Below are positions 16,312 to 23,354 of a stretch of 32,898 nucleotides of DNA, piece by piece. Under the pieces are notes generated by a model that saw only the letters and a program-made list of their open reading frames with translations, made no database searches and was not told the DNA's origin. The stretch spans positions 1-32,898 of IMG/VR virus record IMGVR_UViG_3300049783_001463. One strand, written 5' to 3'. This stretch comes from a virus. The position numbers were made by a program, and so were the translations under genes. How positions within the stretch are numbered: the stretch's first letter is position 1; each line of letters starts with the position of its first letter.

Positions 16312-16724
16312 TGGCTTACATTTTCGCAAATCCGCAAAGCCTCGGGGTGATCCTGATATCGGAGGGCCGCTCGATCTATACCGGCCCCGGCGATCCCGGT
16401 TACGCTGAGGCGCTCGCGACCGGCCCCGCCCCTTACGCGGGGCCGGTCGAGGATGCGCCACTCGATCCCGCCGCCGCTCTTGCGCTTGAGCGCGGCGCGA
16501 TGGTCTGCACCCGCCGCCAGGGCAAGACGGCAATAGGCGCCGCTCTTTGGGCGCGCGCCGAGGCTATCGCCGCCGACCCGGAAACCCCTTGGGCGATGGG
16601 GGTCGCGATCCTCGACGCGGATATCTGGGAGCGGCTCTCGCCGGAAATGGACGCCCTCGCCTGGGCGCTTGGTCTTGAGCCGGTCGAGGTCGACGCCCTC
16701 TTTCGTTTGGCGGTGTCCTTGTGA
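16311..16724 (+). CDS. Hypothetical tail-associated protein
   Basis: This encodes 137 residues. ATG 16311 shares one base with the previous stop (TGATG), and GGGGAG lies 9 bp upstream. The N-terminal 50 residues are Gly/Pro-rich with YIFANPQSLGVILISEGRSI; the rest is helical, with WAMGVAILDADIWERLSPEM and acidic surroundings. No family recognised. By position, after the fibre-like gene and before the lysis genes, it may be a fibre assembly or tail protein. It overlaps the next gene by GTGA. Confidence 0.6.
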   Translation: MAYIFANPQSLGVILISEGRSIYTGPGDPGYAEALATGPAPYAGPVEDAPLDPAAALALERGAMVCTRRQGKTAIGAALWARAEAIAADPETPWAMGVAILDADIWERLSPEMDALAWALGLEPVEVDALFRLAVSL

Positions 16725-17008
16725 ATTGGGGGGCGCGTTTCGAGGAGGCGCTCGCCTCTTGGTCGGTGGCGCTTGGCTCGGTTGTTTTTGCGGGTCTGGT
16801 CTGGGTGCTGCGCAATATTTTGACAAATCAAAAACGATTAGACCTGCTTGAGGTCCACCTCGAAAATCAATCGAAAGTCCTCGCGCGCGCGCTTGATGCG
16901 CGGGACAATCTACGCGCCGAGGATAAGCGCGCGGTTGAGGATATGAAGGCGGAGGTTAGCGATTTGCGAAAATCTTTTTACGCCTTGTTTTCGTCGCGCC
17001 TGCCCTAG
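16721..17008 (+). CDS. Small membrane/coiled-coil protein, possible spanin or holin partner
   Basis: This encodes 95 residues and starts with GTG 16721, overlapping the previous stop (GTGA). A single transmembrane helix is clear near residues 14-33 (SVALGSVVFAGLVWVLRNIL). It is followed by a long charged coiled coil (residues 40-90). The architecture suits an inner-membrane spanin or a regulator of the lysis system, and the gene is directly upstream of the endolysin. No lipoprotein partner (o-spanin) was recognised. It is followed by a terminator. Confidence 0.62.
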   Translation: MNWGARFEEALASWSVALGSVVFAGLVWVLRNILTNQKRLDLLEVHLENQSKVLARALDARDNLRAEDKRAVEDMKAEVSDLRKSFYALFSSRLP

Positions 17009-17045
17009 CGCGCGCTCTTTCTTTCCCTTTGGGCCGATGGTCCTC

Positions 17046-17069
17046 GCCTGGCATCCGCCGGGCTTTTTT
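17046..17069 (+). terminator. Terminator before the endolysin
   Basis: GCCTGGC (17046-17052), loop ATCC, GCCGGGC (17057-17063) with one U:G pair, then TTTTTT (17064-17069). The endolysin ATG follows 14 bp later, so the structure may attenuate lysis gene expression. Confidence 0.75.
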
Positions 17070-17083
17070 GTGAGGTTTTTAAT

Positions 17084-17698
17084 ATGAAAACGGTTCGCCA
17101 GATATCAATCGAAATTTTGCGCCGCGAGGGCGGTTTCGTAAATGATCCCGACGACCTGGGCGGGGCGACAAATTTCGGGGTGACGCTTGGAAAGATGCGC
17201 GACCTCGGTCTCGATCTTGATCGAAACGGAATTGTCGATGCATCCGACGTTAAACTTTTGACAATGGAGGAGGCGCTCGAAATCTACGAGCGCGAATATT
17301 ACTCGCGCGCGAATATCCATCTTTTGCCCGAGGCTTTGCGCGCGACGGTTTACGATATGCAAATCAACGCGGGCGCCAATGCTGGCAAGATTTTGCAAAG
17401 GCTTCTTGTCGAGGTCGGCGAGCCGGTCGCGGTCGACGGCGCTATCGGTCGCGCAACGGCGGCGGCGGCGGCGCGGGCCTGGTCTAAAATGGGTGCGGCC
17501 CTGGTCGAGGCTTACGGCATCGCGCGCCGAAATTATTACTATGCGCTAGGCGATACGCGCCCGGCCTCGCGCAAATTCGCGCGCCGCCGCGATGGTGGAA
17601 AGGGCGGATGGATCACGCGCGCCGAGGAGTTTATCTCGCCGCGGTTCCATCTGTCCGAAATTGCGCACCGAAAAAGGGTTGTTAAATGGGAATTGTAA
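17084..17698 (+). CDS. Endolysin, GH108 N-acetylmuramidase, with EF-hand loop
   Basis: This encodes 204 residues. It cleaves the glycan backbone of peptidoglycan to release virions. The family hallmark EGGFVNDPDDLGGATNFGVT gives Glu15 as catalytic acid. Residues 44-55 (DLDRNGIVDASD) form a complete 12-residue EF-hand/dockerin-type loop with oxygen ligands at positions 1, 3, 5, 9 and 12, suggesting calcium binding. The second half, with VYDMQINAGANAGKILQRLL and VDGAIGRAT, is the C-terminal peptidoglycan-binding part (PG_binding_3-like). No signal peptide is seen, so export depends on the holin. GAGG lies about 9 bp before ATG 17084, and the end overlaps the holin start. Confidence 0.93.
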   Translation: MKTVRQISIEILRREGGFVNDPDDLGGATNFGVTLGKMRDLGLDLDRNGIVDASDVKLLTMEEALEIYEREYYSRANIHLLPEALRATVYDMQINAGANAGKILQRLLVEVGEPVAVDGAIGRATAAAAARAWSKMGAALVEAYGIARRNYYYALGDTRPASRKFARRRDGGKGGWITRAEEFISPRFHLSEIAHRKRVVKWEL

Positions 17699-18246
17699 AA
17701 ACGCTCGCGGGCCTGTTTATGCCCGGCGCCTCGGGGCGCTCGGCGCTGGTCGATGTCGCCGGGGTCTTTGCGCCAAATGCCGAGGCGAGCGCGGTGCGCG
17801 CCGACGCCCTGGCGCGCGCGTCTCTTGCGCAACACGGCGCCGAGCGCGCGGGGCCCGGATGGTTCGGGGCCTTTGTCGATGGCCTCAACCGGTTGCCGCG
17901 CCCGGCCTTTGCTCTTGGCACCTTGGGCCTTTTTGTTTTCTGCATGGTCTCGCCCGAGGAGTTTGCGGTGCGGGTCGCGGCTCTGGCCCTTGTTCCCGAG
18001 CCTATGTGGTGGTTACTCGGGGGCATTGTTTCTTTCTTTTTTGGCGCGCGCGAAATGAAGGCGTCGCGCGACACCCGCGCCCCGGACCTCGGCGCGCTTG
18101 TGTCTGACTACCGCGCGGAGGTCTCGAAAATCCGGGGCGAGGATAGCGCGCCGCCTCCTCTCGGGGCGGAGGCTCTCGGCGGCGCGGGGCCTGGCGAAAA
18201 CCTGGCCCTCGCTGAGTGGCGCGCGGGCCAGGGCGGCGCGACATGA
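17686..18246 (+). CDS. Holin, GTA 3TM family
   Basis: This encodes 186 residues. ATG 17686 overlaps the endolysin stop by 13 bp. Hydrophobic segments near residues 74-90 (FALGTLGLFVFCMV), 94-105 (AVRVAALALVP) and 107-121 (MWWLLGGIVSFFFGARE) match the three-helix holin found in gene transfer agents and related alphaproteobacterial phages. The GARE motif after the last helix is typical. The protein forms lesions in the inner membrane so that the endolysin reaches the wall. The C-terminal 50 residues are Ala/Gly-rich and probably disordered. Confidence 0.85.
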   Translation: MGIVKTLAGLFMPGASGRSALVDVAGVFAPNAEASAVRADALARASLAQHGAERAGPGWFGAFVDGLNRLPRPAFALGTLGLFVFCMVSPEEFAVRVAALALVPEPMWWLLGGIVSFFFGAREMKASRDTRAPDLGALVSDYRAEVSKIRGEDSAPPPLGAEALGGAGPGENLALAEWRAGQGGAT

Positions 18247-19916
18247 CCCCGGCCCCGAGGATATCGCCCGAGCGGTGCCAACGGATCAAGGGCGCAATCG
18301 AGGCGGCTTTGCGGGCGGGGTTCGATCCTGTCGGCGCGGCGCCTTGCGGGCGCGGTTCGGCGATCACCGAGGCGGTGCGCGCGCTTTGCGAGCAAGGCCA
18401 TAAAGAAACCCGGTTCCGGCTTTACCGGTTTATAAAAGCGGAGGCAAAAAACAAGGCGCGCGGCGATCTTGATTTTCTGCCCGACTGGTCGCTCTTTTCG
18501 GCGCCGGGGGTTCCTGCTTCGGCCTTGCGAAAAGGCCAGGTCCGGCGATGGATTTTGACCGCCGCTCAAGACGATACCGACATCCACCCGCGCTTCTGGT
18601 CTAACCTGCAAGCCTTTGCAACGTATCTGGGCGCCGAGTTGCATGTCGCCGGGTTTACTTACCAACAGATAAGGCACTCGGACCGGATGACTTTAAGCGC
18701 GAGCTACCGCGCCGAGGTCCGCCCCTTCTTGCGCTTTGATCCTTTGGACTGTGGGCCGGTTCTTTTTTGTGCGGAAATGAACACCCTTCCGACGGCGGCG
18801 CGGCCTTTGTCGGGCCTTGCCGCTTATTCGCGCGGGCGCGATGCGGTTTTCCCCCATGCTAAAATTGCTTACGAGACGGTGCCGCAAATGCCCGGCGCGC
18901 ATGTCCCCTCGATTATGACAACGGGCGCGGTGACCGTTCCTAATTACATTGCAAAAAAAGCCGGATTGAAGGCCGAGTTCCACCATATTCTCGGCGCGAC
19001 CCTGGTCGAGGTCGACGGCTCGGGCGCCGCCTGGTGTCGCCAGATATCGGCAACGGCGGACGGCTCTTTTCAAGACCTCGACCGCACGGTCCGGGGCGGA
19101 AAAATCAGCACCGGCAACAGGATCAAGGCGGCGACCTTCGGCGACATTCACCTCCCCTCGGTCGGCGAGGATGTTTTCGCCGCGCTTTGGGGGCCTTCGG
19201 CGGGGTCTCTTGTCGAGGCATTGCGCCCGGAATATGCTTTTTTTCAAGACCTCTTGAGCTTTGAGCAAGCCTCGCGGCATGTCGACAACGATCCATTGCA
19301 CCGCGCGAAAATGGTGCATCGCGGCCGCTCGGGAATGGAGGCGCATGTGCGCGCCGGGACATCCTTTTTGCGTGCAACCTCGCGCGATTTTTGCCGCTCT
19401 GTGATGGTCGAAAGCAATCACGACGACCGGCTCTTGCAATGGGCGCGGCGCGATGCCGACCGGCGCGACGTTGAAAACGTGGCTTATTGGCACCGGTGCA
19501 ACCTTGCGGCGCTTGAGGCATCGGCGGCGGGGCTGGACGGGTTCAACCTCTTGCGGTGGGCGCTGAAAGAGGCCGATCCGCGCCGCCTTGAGGGAATAGA
19601 TTTTATCCCTATGGGTGGGTCTTTCGTGATTTGCCAGGATAGCGGCGGGATTGAATGCGGGATGCACGGTCACCAAGGCCCCAACGGCTCGCGCGGCTCG
19701 GCGGTCGGGCTGTCGCGCATGGCTACACGGATCACGATAGGCGACAAGCACTCGCCGCAAATCGCCGACGGGGTTTATGTGGCTGGCATGACGGGCGATC
19801 TTGACCAGGGATATAATACCGGGCCGACATCGTGGCGCCGGGCGCATGTCCTGGCCTATCCCAACGGCAAGCGGACAATTATCACCCAGGCGCCCGACGG
19901 TCGGTGGCGCGCCTGA
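18243..19916 (+). CDS. T5 A1-like metallophosphoesterase, possible DNA transfer/host takeover nuclease
   Basis: This encodes 557 residues. ATG 18243 overlaps the holin stop. Residues 1-75 look like a helix-turn-helix region. The remainder carries dimetal phosphoesterase motifs in order: GDIH at Asp301-His303, SNHDD at Asn392-His393, GMHGHQGPNGSRG around His475/His477, and GDKHSPQI at residues 500-507 followed by GVYVAG and YNTGPTSW. I recognise this series, especially the last block, from phage T5 A1-like proteins involved in early DNA transfer and host DNA breakdown; the name is from memory. The final motif is normally GHxH, and here Asp501 replaces the first His, which could change metal use. 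Being next to the lysis genes rather than in an early cluster is unusual. Confidence 0.66.
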   Translation: MTPAPRISPERCQRIKGAIEAALRAGFDPVGAAPCGRGSAITEAVRALCEQGHKETRFRLYRFIKAEAKNKARGDLDFLPDWSLFSAPGVPASALRKGQVRRWILTAAQDDTDIHPRFWSNLQAFATYLGAELHVAGFTYQQIRHSDRMTLSASYRAEVRPFLRFDPLDCGPVLFCAEMNTLPTAARPLSGLAAYSRGRDAVFPHAKIAYETVPQMPGAHVPSIMTTGAVTVPNYIAKKAGLKAEFHHILGATLVEVDGSGAAWCRQISATADGSFQDLDRTVRGGKISTGNRIKAATFGDIHLPSVGEDVFAALWGPSAGSLVEALRPEYAFFQDLLSFEQASRHVDNDPLHRAKMVHRGRSGMEAHVRAGTSFLRATSRDFCRSVMVESNHDDRLLQWARRDADRRDVENVAYWHRCNLAALEASAAGLDGFNLLRWALKEADPRRLEGIDFIPMGGSFVICQDSGGIECGMHGHQGPNGSRGSAVGLSRMATRITIGDKHSPQIADGVYVAGMTGDLDQGYNTGPTSWRRAHVLAYPNGKRTIITQAPDGRWRA

Positions 19917-19945
19917 GTTCTGTTTCTTTTTTTGAGGGTTTCGAA

Positions 19946-20962
19946 ATGGCTGAAATTAAAATGATTGTAAAGTTCCCGATCTGGCGAGTTCGCTTTTTCG
20001 GGTGGTTCTTGTGGGTCTTGGCGGCGGTGTTCAAGATCCCCTTGCCCCCGGCCCTCGGTCCGGTTCTTTGCCGCGCCTTGTCCTGGCTTGTGGCCTGGTA
20101 TGGGGCTTTCGTGGTCCGGGGGGTTCGGGTGATCCCGCCGAGCAAGGGCGGGCAATCGCGGCGCCGCTCTTTGATTGAGGCTTGCGCAAATGTCGTGGTC
20201 GGTTTTTGTGTGGCGCTCGGTTCCAATATGATCTTGCTTCCCCTGGTGGGCTTGCCTGCGACCTGGGGCCAGGGCCTCGCCCTCGGTCTGGCCTTTACGG
20301 TTATTTCCTTGGCGAGGTCGTTTACCTTGCGGCGCATTTTCAATTCTTGGGATATTCGACCGGCGCGGCGGCGCCCGAAAATTTTGATAATCGGCCACGG
20401 TCGCCACGGCAAGGACGCGGCGGGGGCGATCCTGTCGGCGCGCCACGGCTTGCGCTCTTGCTCAAGTTCCGAGTTTGCCGCGCGGCGCGCGATTTTTCCG
20501 CTTGTGTCTGACATTTATTCGGATTGGCGCGCCTGCTATGCCGACCGGGGCGCGCATCGCGCTCTATGGTTTCACGCGATCGCGGCCTATAACTTGCGCC
20601 CCGGCCCCTCGCTTGCGGCGCAAGTTCTGGTCTCGCATGACATTTACACCGGGATGCGCAATCGCGCTGAGTTCGATCTATCGCGCGCGCTTTTCGATTG
20701 CGTTTTGTGGATTGATCGCTCGGCGCATGAGGCCCCCGAGGGCGGCGGCTCGATGGAGCTTTGCCCCGCCGACGCGGATGTCGTTATCGACAACAACGGT
20801 GCATTGCACGACCTTGAGGCAAATCTCGACCGGTTTATGCGGGCGCGGTTGCGCTCGGATCGCCGCGCGGCGTCTAAAACGTGGCAAATCATTGCACGGA
20901 TTTTGCACGGGTTTGACCTGTCGGGCGCCCGAAAGCCCCCGAAAGCACCCGAAAACCCTTGA
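19946..20962 (+). CDS. Membrane-domain/deoxynucleoside monophosphate kinase fusion
   Basis: This encodes 338 residues; ATG 19946 has GAGGG 8-10 bp upstream. Three parts can be seen. Residues 12-60 are hydrophobic (VRFFGWFLWVLAAVF, then LSWLVAWYGAFVV). Residues 70-134 resemble the stand-alone phage membrane protein DUF7220: QSRRRSLIEACANVVVGFCV to SLARSFTLRRIF. From residue 144 there is a P-loop kinase with GHGRHGKD (Lys156), SSSEFAA, VSHDIYTGMRNRAEF and DADVVIDNNG, as in phage dNMP kinases. The frame is continuous, with no sign of a frameshift. The kinase phosphorylates nucleotides for DNA synthesis. Why it should be membrane-anchored is unknown. Confidence 0.78.
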   Translation: MAEIKMIVKFPIWRVRFFGWFLWVLAAVFKIPLPPALGPVLCRALSWLVAWYGAFVVRGVRVIPPSKGGQSRRRSLIEACANVVVGFCVALGSNMILLPLVGLPATWGQGLALGLAFTVISLARSFTLRRIFNSWDIRPARRRPKILIIGHGRHGKDAAGAILSARHGLRSCSSSEFAARRAIFPLVSDIYSDWRACYADRGAHRALWFHAIAAYNLRPGPSLAAQVLVSHDIYTGMRNRAEFDLSRALFDCVLWIDRSAHEAPEGGGSMELCPADADVVIDNNGALHDLEANLDRFMRARLRSDRRAASKTWQIIARILHGFDLSGARKPPKAPENP

Positions 20963-21005
20963 AAACAAAGGCAATTAAAAAGATTTTTCAACGGGGCTAA
21001 AGGGC

Positions 21006-21034
21006 TTGCGTTTACAAGGGGTTACGGGCTAGTC
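21006..21034 (+). promoter_or_regulatory. Possible promoter reading into the tRNA fragment
   Basis: TTGCGT (21006-21011) and CTAGTC (21029-21034) are spaced 17 bp, and the tRNA 5' end lies 8 bp after the -10. Such a promoter would let a tRNA-Ser rebuilt by integration still be transcribed. The match to consensus is modest. Confidence 0.35.
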
Positions 21035-21042
21035 CTTACGGC

Positions 21043-21086
21043 GGAGATGTGGCCGAGTGGTCGAAGGCGCTCCCCTGCTAAGGGGG
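21043..21086 (+). other. 5' half of a tRNA-Ser(GCU): candidate attP core
   Basis: The stretch folds as a tRNA up to the anticodon arm: acceptor strand GGAGATG, T8-G9, D stem GCC/GGC with loop GAGTGGTCGAA, and anticodon stem CTCCC/GGGGG around CTGCTAA, giving anticodon GCT. After 21086 neither a variable arm, a TpsiC arm nor a CATCTCC acceptor strand is found, so it is not a working tRNA gene. A half tRNA in a genome with a tyrosine integrase is the usual mark of an attachment site in the matching host tRNA gene. Here the phage carries the 5' rather than the usual 3' half. The integrase gene ends 3.4 kb away. Confidence 0.7.
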
Positions 21087-21224
21087 CCGACACCCCCGCA
21101 AAACCCCCATAAAATCAACGCCTTGCCCCTATATCCCGCGACGCATTGCACGGATTTTGCACACCTCGCCCCCGGCCCCCCTCCCCCCTGCGCGCAATCC
21201 CTGCGCGAGAAACGGCTCCCCGAC

Positions 21225-21911
21225 ATGATTATCAAAGAGGAGCGCATAGGCGCTCAACGCCTTATCCTGGGCGATTGCCTTTCTGTGATGCCGCTCCTCG
21301 GCACGTTTGGCGGGGTCTTGACCGATCCCCCTTACGGCTTTGATTTTGGCAATTCGGGCGGGTTCTCCTCGAAAGGCGGGTGGGCGATAAATCGCGGGTG
21401 CGCGGATTGGGATAAGGAGCGCCCCGCACCCGAAATTTTTGCGCTTATGTTGGGCATGAGCGGCGATCAAATTATCTGGGGGGGCAATTATTTTGCCGAC
21501 CTCTTGCCCCCCTCTATGCGGTGGCTTTGTTGGGATAAGGGGCAACGGGATTTCAGTCTCGCCGATATCGAATTGGCTTGGACCTCGCAACGCAAGGCGG
21601 CGCGCGCGTTCACTTATCCCCGCGCGCGCGCGCTCGGCGACGGGCGCCACCACCCGACGCAAAAACCGCTTGCCTTGATGGAATGGTGCCTCGGGTTTCT
21701 GCCCCGCCCTGCGACGATCCTAGACCCCTTCATGGGGTCCGGCACCACCCTGGTCGCTTGTGAAAAAAGAGGCCGCGCCGGGACCGGGATAGAGCGCGAC
21801 CCCGAATATTTTGCGACCGCCTGCGCGCGGGTCGATGAGGCAAACCGGGCGCCGGATATGTTTAAGACCCCGGCCCCCGCCGCCGCCGTTCAAGAGGGCC
21901 TCGACCTTTAG
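21225..21911 (+). CDS. DNA methyltransferase (N6-adenine or N4-cytosine), beta class
   Basis: This encodes 228 residues. ATG 21225 is preferred; a longer TTG/GTG-type frame would run through the tRNA fragment and has a low-complexity N-terminus. Motif IV, TDPPYGFD (Asp34-Tyr37), comes before motif I, DPFMGSGTT (from Asp167), so the order is that of beta-class enzymes. HHPTQKPLALMEW (residues 142-154) is the usual motif just before motif I. It transfers a methyl group from SAM to an amino base in DNA, probably to protect phage DNA from restriction. No cognate endonuclease is nearby. It is solitary, beside the candidate att site, a typical place for acquired genes. Confidence 0.92.
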   Translation: MIIKEERIGAQRLILGDCLSVMPLLGTFGGVLTDPPYGFDFGNSGGFSSKGGWAINRGCADWDKERPAPEIFALMLGMSGDQIIWGGNYFADLLPPSMRWLCWDKGQRDFSLADIELAWTSQRKAARAFTYPRARALGDGRHHPTQKPLALMEWCLGFLPRPATILDPFMGSGTTLVACEKRGRAGTGIERDPEYFATACARVDEANRAPDMFKTPAPAAAVQEGLDL

Positions 21912-22008
21912 GGGCGGGCCTTTTCGTTTGCTTATCACTTTTTAATGTGCTTAACCCTTTAACAAGTGTCGCGCCCCGCGCCGCTTACCACCTTGGAGGG
22001 TTTCCGAA

Positions 22009-22983
22009 ATGCTACTGAATAATGGTTCTTACAATCCCGGCCCCATTGCTGGCCCCTTTGATATTGAGGAGCTTGAGGATTTGCGCTTGGTCCTCTCCTT
22101 GTCCGGCGTCTCGATGGTGGGGCGGCGCGACCTGCCCACCCCTAGCACCCCGGATTGGGCGATGAGTGACGCTCATTTAAAGGTGCGCCGGTCATTGTTC
22201 CCGACGGCCCCCGCCGCTGATACTGTGACCACCGCCGCGCCTGTCGGCGACATTCCGACCCCTCCGCCCTCATGTCTCGGCCCCATCTTGGGGGGGCTGT
22301 CGGACCGGGGTGGTGTAAACTTAAACCCTACGGCCTCACTCTCGCGGCCCCCGCGACCGCAAGCTTACGGGAATGAGGTCCGGACATGGATAGCCCCCAC
22401 CGCCTCGGCGCCTCTCCTTCCGCCTATGAATGTTATTCTCGCGGCGGTGCGGCGCGCGTCTCTCGACCGCAAGGCTTCGCTTGATGTCGACCCCCCCAAA
22501 GGGGAAACGGTTATTCCTATGCGCGCGGCGGGCCTCTCGCCCGAGGGCGCTAAAAAATTGCGCTTCGCGGTTCGGCTGGCCCAGCTTAAAAAAGAGTTAC
22601 GCGCCGAGGAATGTGCGCGGCGGGTTCATGCTGAGGCCGCTAAAAGATTGCGCGCGGCGGCTTGGCCTTCTCCTCTCGCCGAGGAGTTTCGCAAGGCGGG
22701 GCGCAAGCTTCGCTTGCCTGTCGAAAAAATGCCGGGCATCAAAGCGCGCGGCGCGGCGCTCTTGCGCGGGTTTCTCGGCGCGCGCGGGATTTTCGGGGGG
22801 CCTTGCGCGCCCAGGACATCGCCCCCCGCCGCGCCTGTCGTTTCGGAAATCTCGGAGCTTATGCACCGGCTCAATCTCGCAATAAAAAAAGAGCGGCTTT
22901 CGGGGCGACATATTGGCTTGAGTTTATCAAATGAAAACCGGTTCAATGCGCTTTTAAACTTCGAGCGCCTAGAGGATTTCTAG
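22009..22983 (+). CDS. Hypothetical protein, Pro-rich with basic helical C-terminus
   Basis: This encodes 324 residues; GGAGGG about 9 bp before ATG 22009 is a good ribosome binding site. Residues 1-50 are acidic and mixed (GPFDIEELEDLRLVLSL). Residues 60-140 are Pro/Thr/Ser-rich and likely disordered. Residues 165-250 are strongly basic helices (LRFAVRLAQLKKELRAEECA), and the last 50 residues form another helix pair (EISELMHRLNLAIKKERLSG). No family recognised. It is flanked by its own intergenic regions and followed by a strong terminator, so it may be independently expressed. Confidence 0.6.
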   Translation: MLLNNGSYNPGPIAGPFDIEELEDLRLVLSLSGVSMVGRRDLPTPSTPDWAMSDAHLKVRRSLFPTAPAADTVTTAAPVGDIPTPPPSCLGPILGGLSDRGGVNLNPTASLSRPPRPQAYGNEVRTWIAPTASAPLLPPMNVILAAVRRASLDRKASLDVDPPKGETVIPMRAAGLSPEGAKKLRFAVRLAQLKKELRAEECARRVHAEAAKRLRAAAWPSPLAEEFRKAGRKLRLPVEKMPGIKARGAALLRGFLGARGIFGGPCAPRTSPPAAPVVSEISELMHRLNLAIKKERLSGRHIGLSLSNENRFNALLNFERLEDF

Positions 22984-23012
22984 GCGCGTGATCCTGCCCC
23001 CGCTCTTTTTCT

Positions 23013-23046
23013 GCCCGGCCCCTGCTATTTCGGGGCCGGGCCTTTT
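23013..23046 (+). terminator. Strong rho-independent terminator
   Basis: GCCCGGCCCC (23013-23022) pairs perfectly with GGGGCCGGGC (23032-23041) over a 9-nt loop, followed by CTTTT and CGTTTTC. It lies between the hypothetical gene and the spike block. Confidence 0.85.
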
Positions 23047-23090
23047 CCGTTTTCCCCCGCGCCCCGGCGCCTATCTCTGGAGTTTCTAAA

Positions 23091-23354
23091 ATGTCCGATC
23101 CGTTCGCCGATTTTGTTGTCGGTCTCAATTCGCCCCCCGCCGACGGCGGCATCATTACGCCCTCCGATAGTGTCGACATCGACCCACCCTTGCGGGGGCT
23201 TCTTGTTCAAACCACCGGGCCGGTAAGGGTCACTTTGAGGAGCGGCGCGGTGGTTCCTATCCCTACTCTTGCGGCGGGGGTTATGCACCCCGGCTTGATT
23301 GTCCGGGTCTGGGCGACCGGCACCGACGTGGGCATCATAGCGGGTTTCCGTTAA
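23091..23354 (+). CDS. Spike base protein, RCAP_rcc01079 family
   Basis: This encodes 87 residues. GGAG lies 10 bp upstream of ATG 23091. The start SDPFADFVVGLNSPPADGG, the strand LRGLLVQTTGPVRVTLRSG and the end VRVWATGTDVGIIAGFR correspond to the family's 'DPF', 'r.iyv..aGdv.v...dG' and 'rV.atgT.a..I.aly' elements as I recall them. In the Rhodobacter capsulatus gene transfer agent the namesake is linked to the spike fibres on the capsid. The short beta-rich protein presumably anchors the next gene's product to the virion. Its overlap with that gene (one base) supports co-function. Confidence 0.8.
   Translation: MSDPFADFVVGLNSPPADGGIITPSDSVDIDPPLRGLLVQTTGPVRVTLRSGAVVPIPTLAAGVMHPGLIVRVWATGTDVGIIAGFR

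Noticed and set aside
21043-21160. Complete tRNA-Ser gene
   Set aside because: No variable arm, T arm or matching acceptor 3' strand was found after the anticodon stem, so only a 5' half is present.
21057-21224. N-terminal extension of the adenine/cytosine-N4 methyltransferase
   Set aside because: The extension would be read through the tRNA-Ser fragment and yields low-complexity Pro-rich sequence. ATG 21225 gives a normal-length enzyme.
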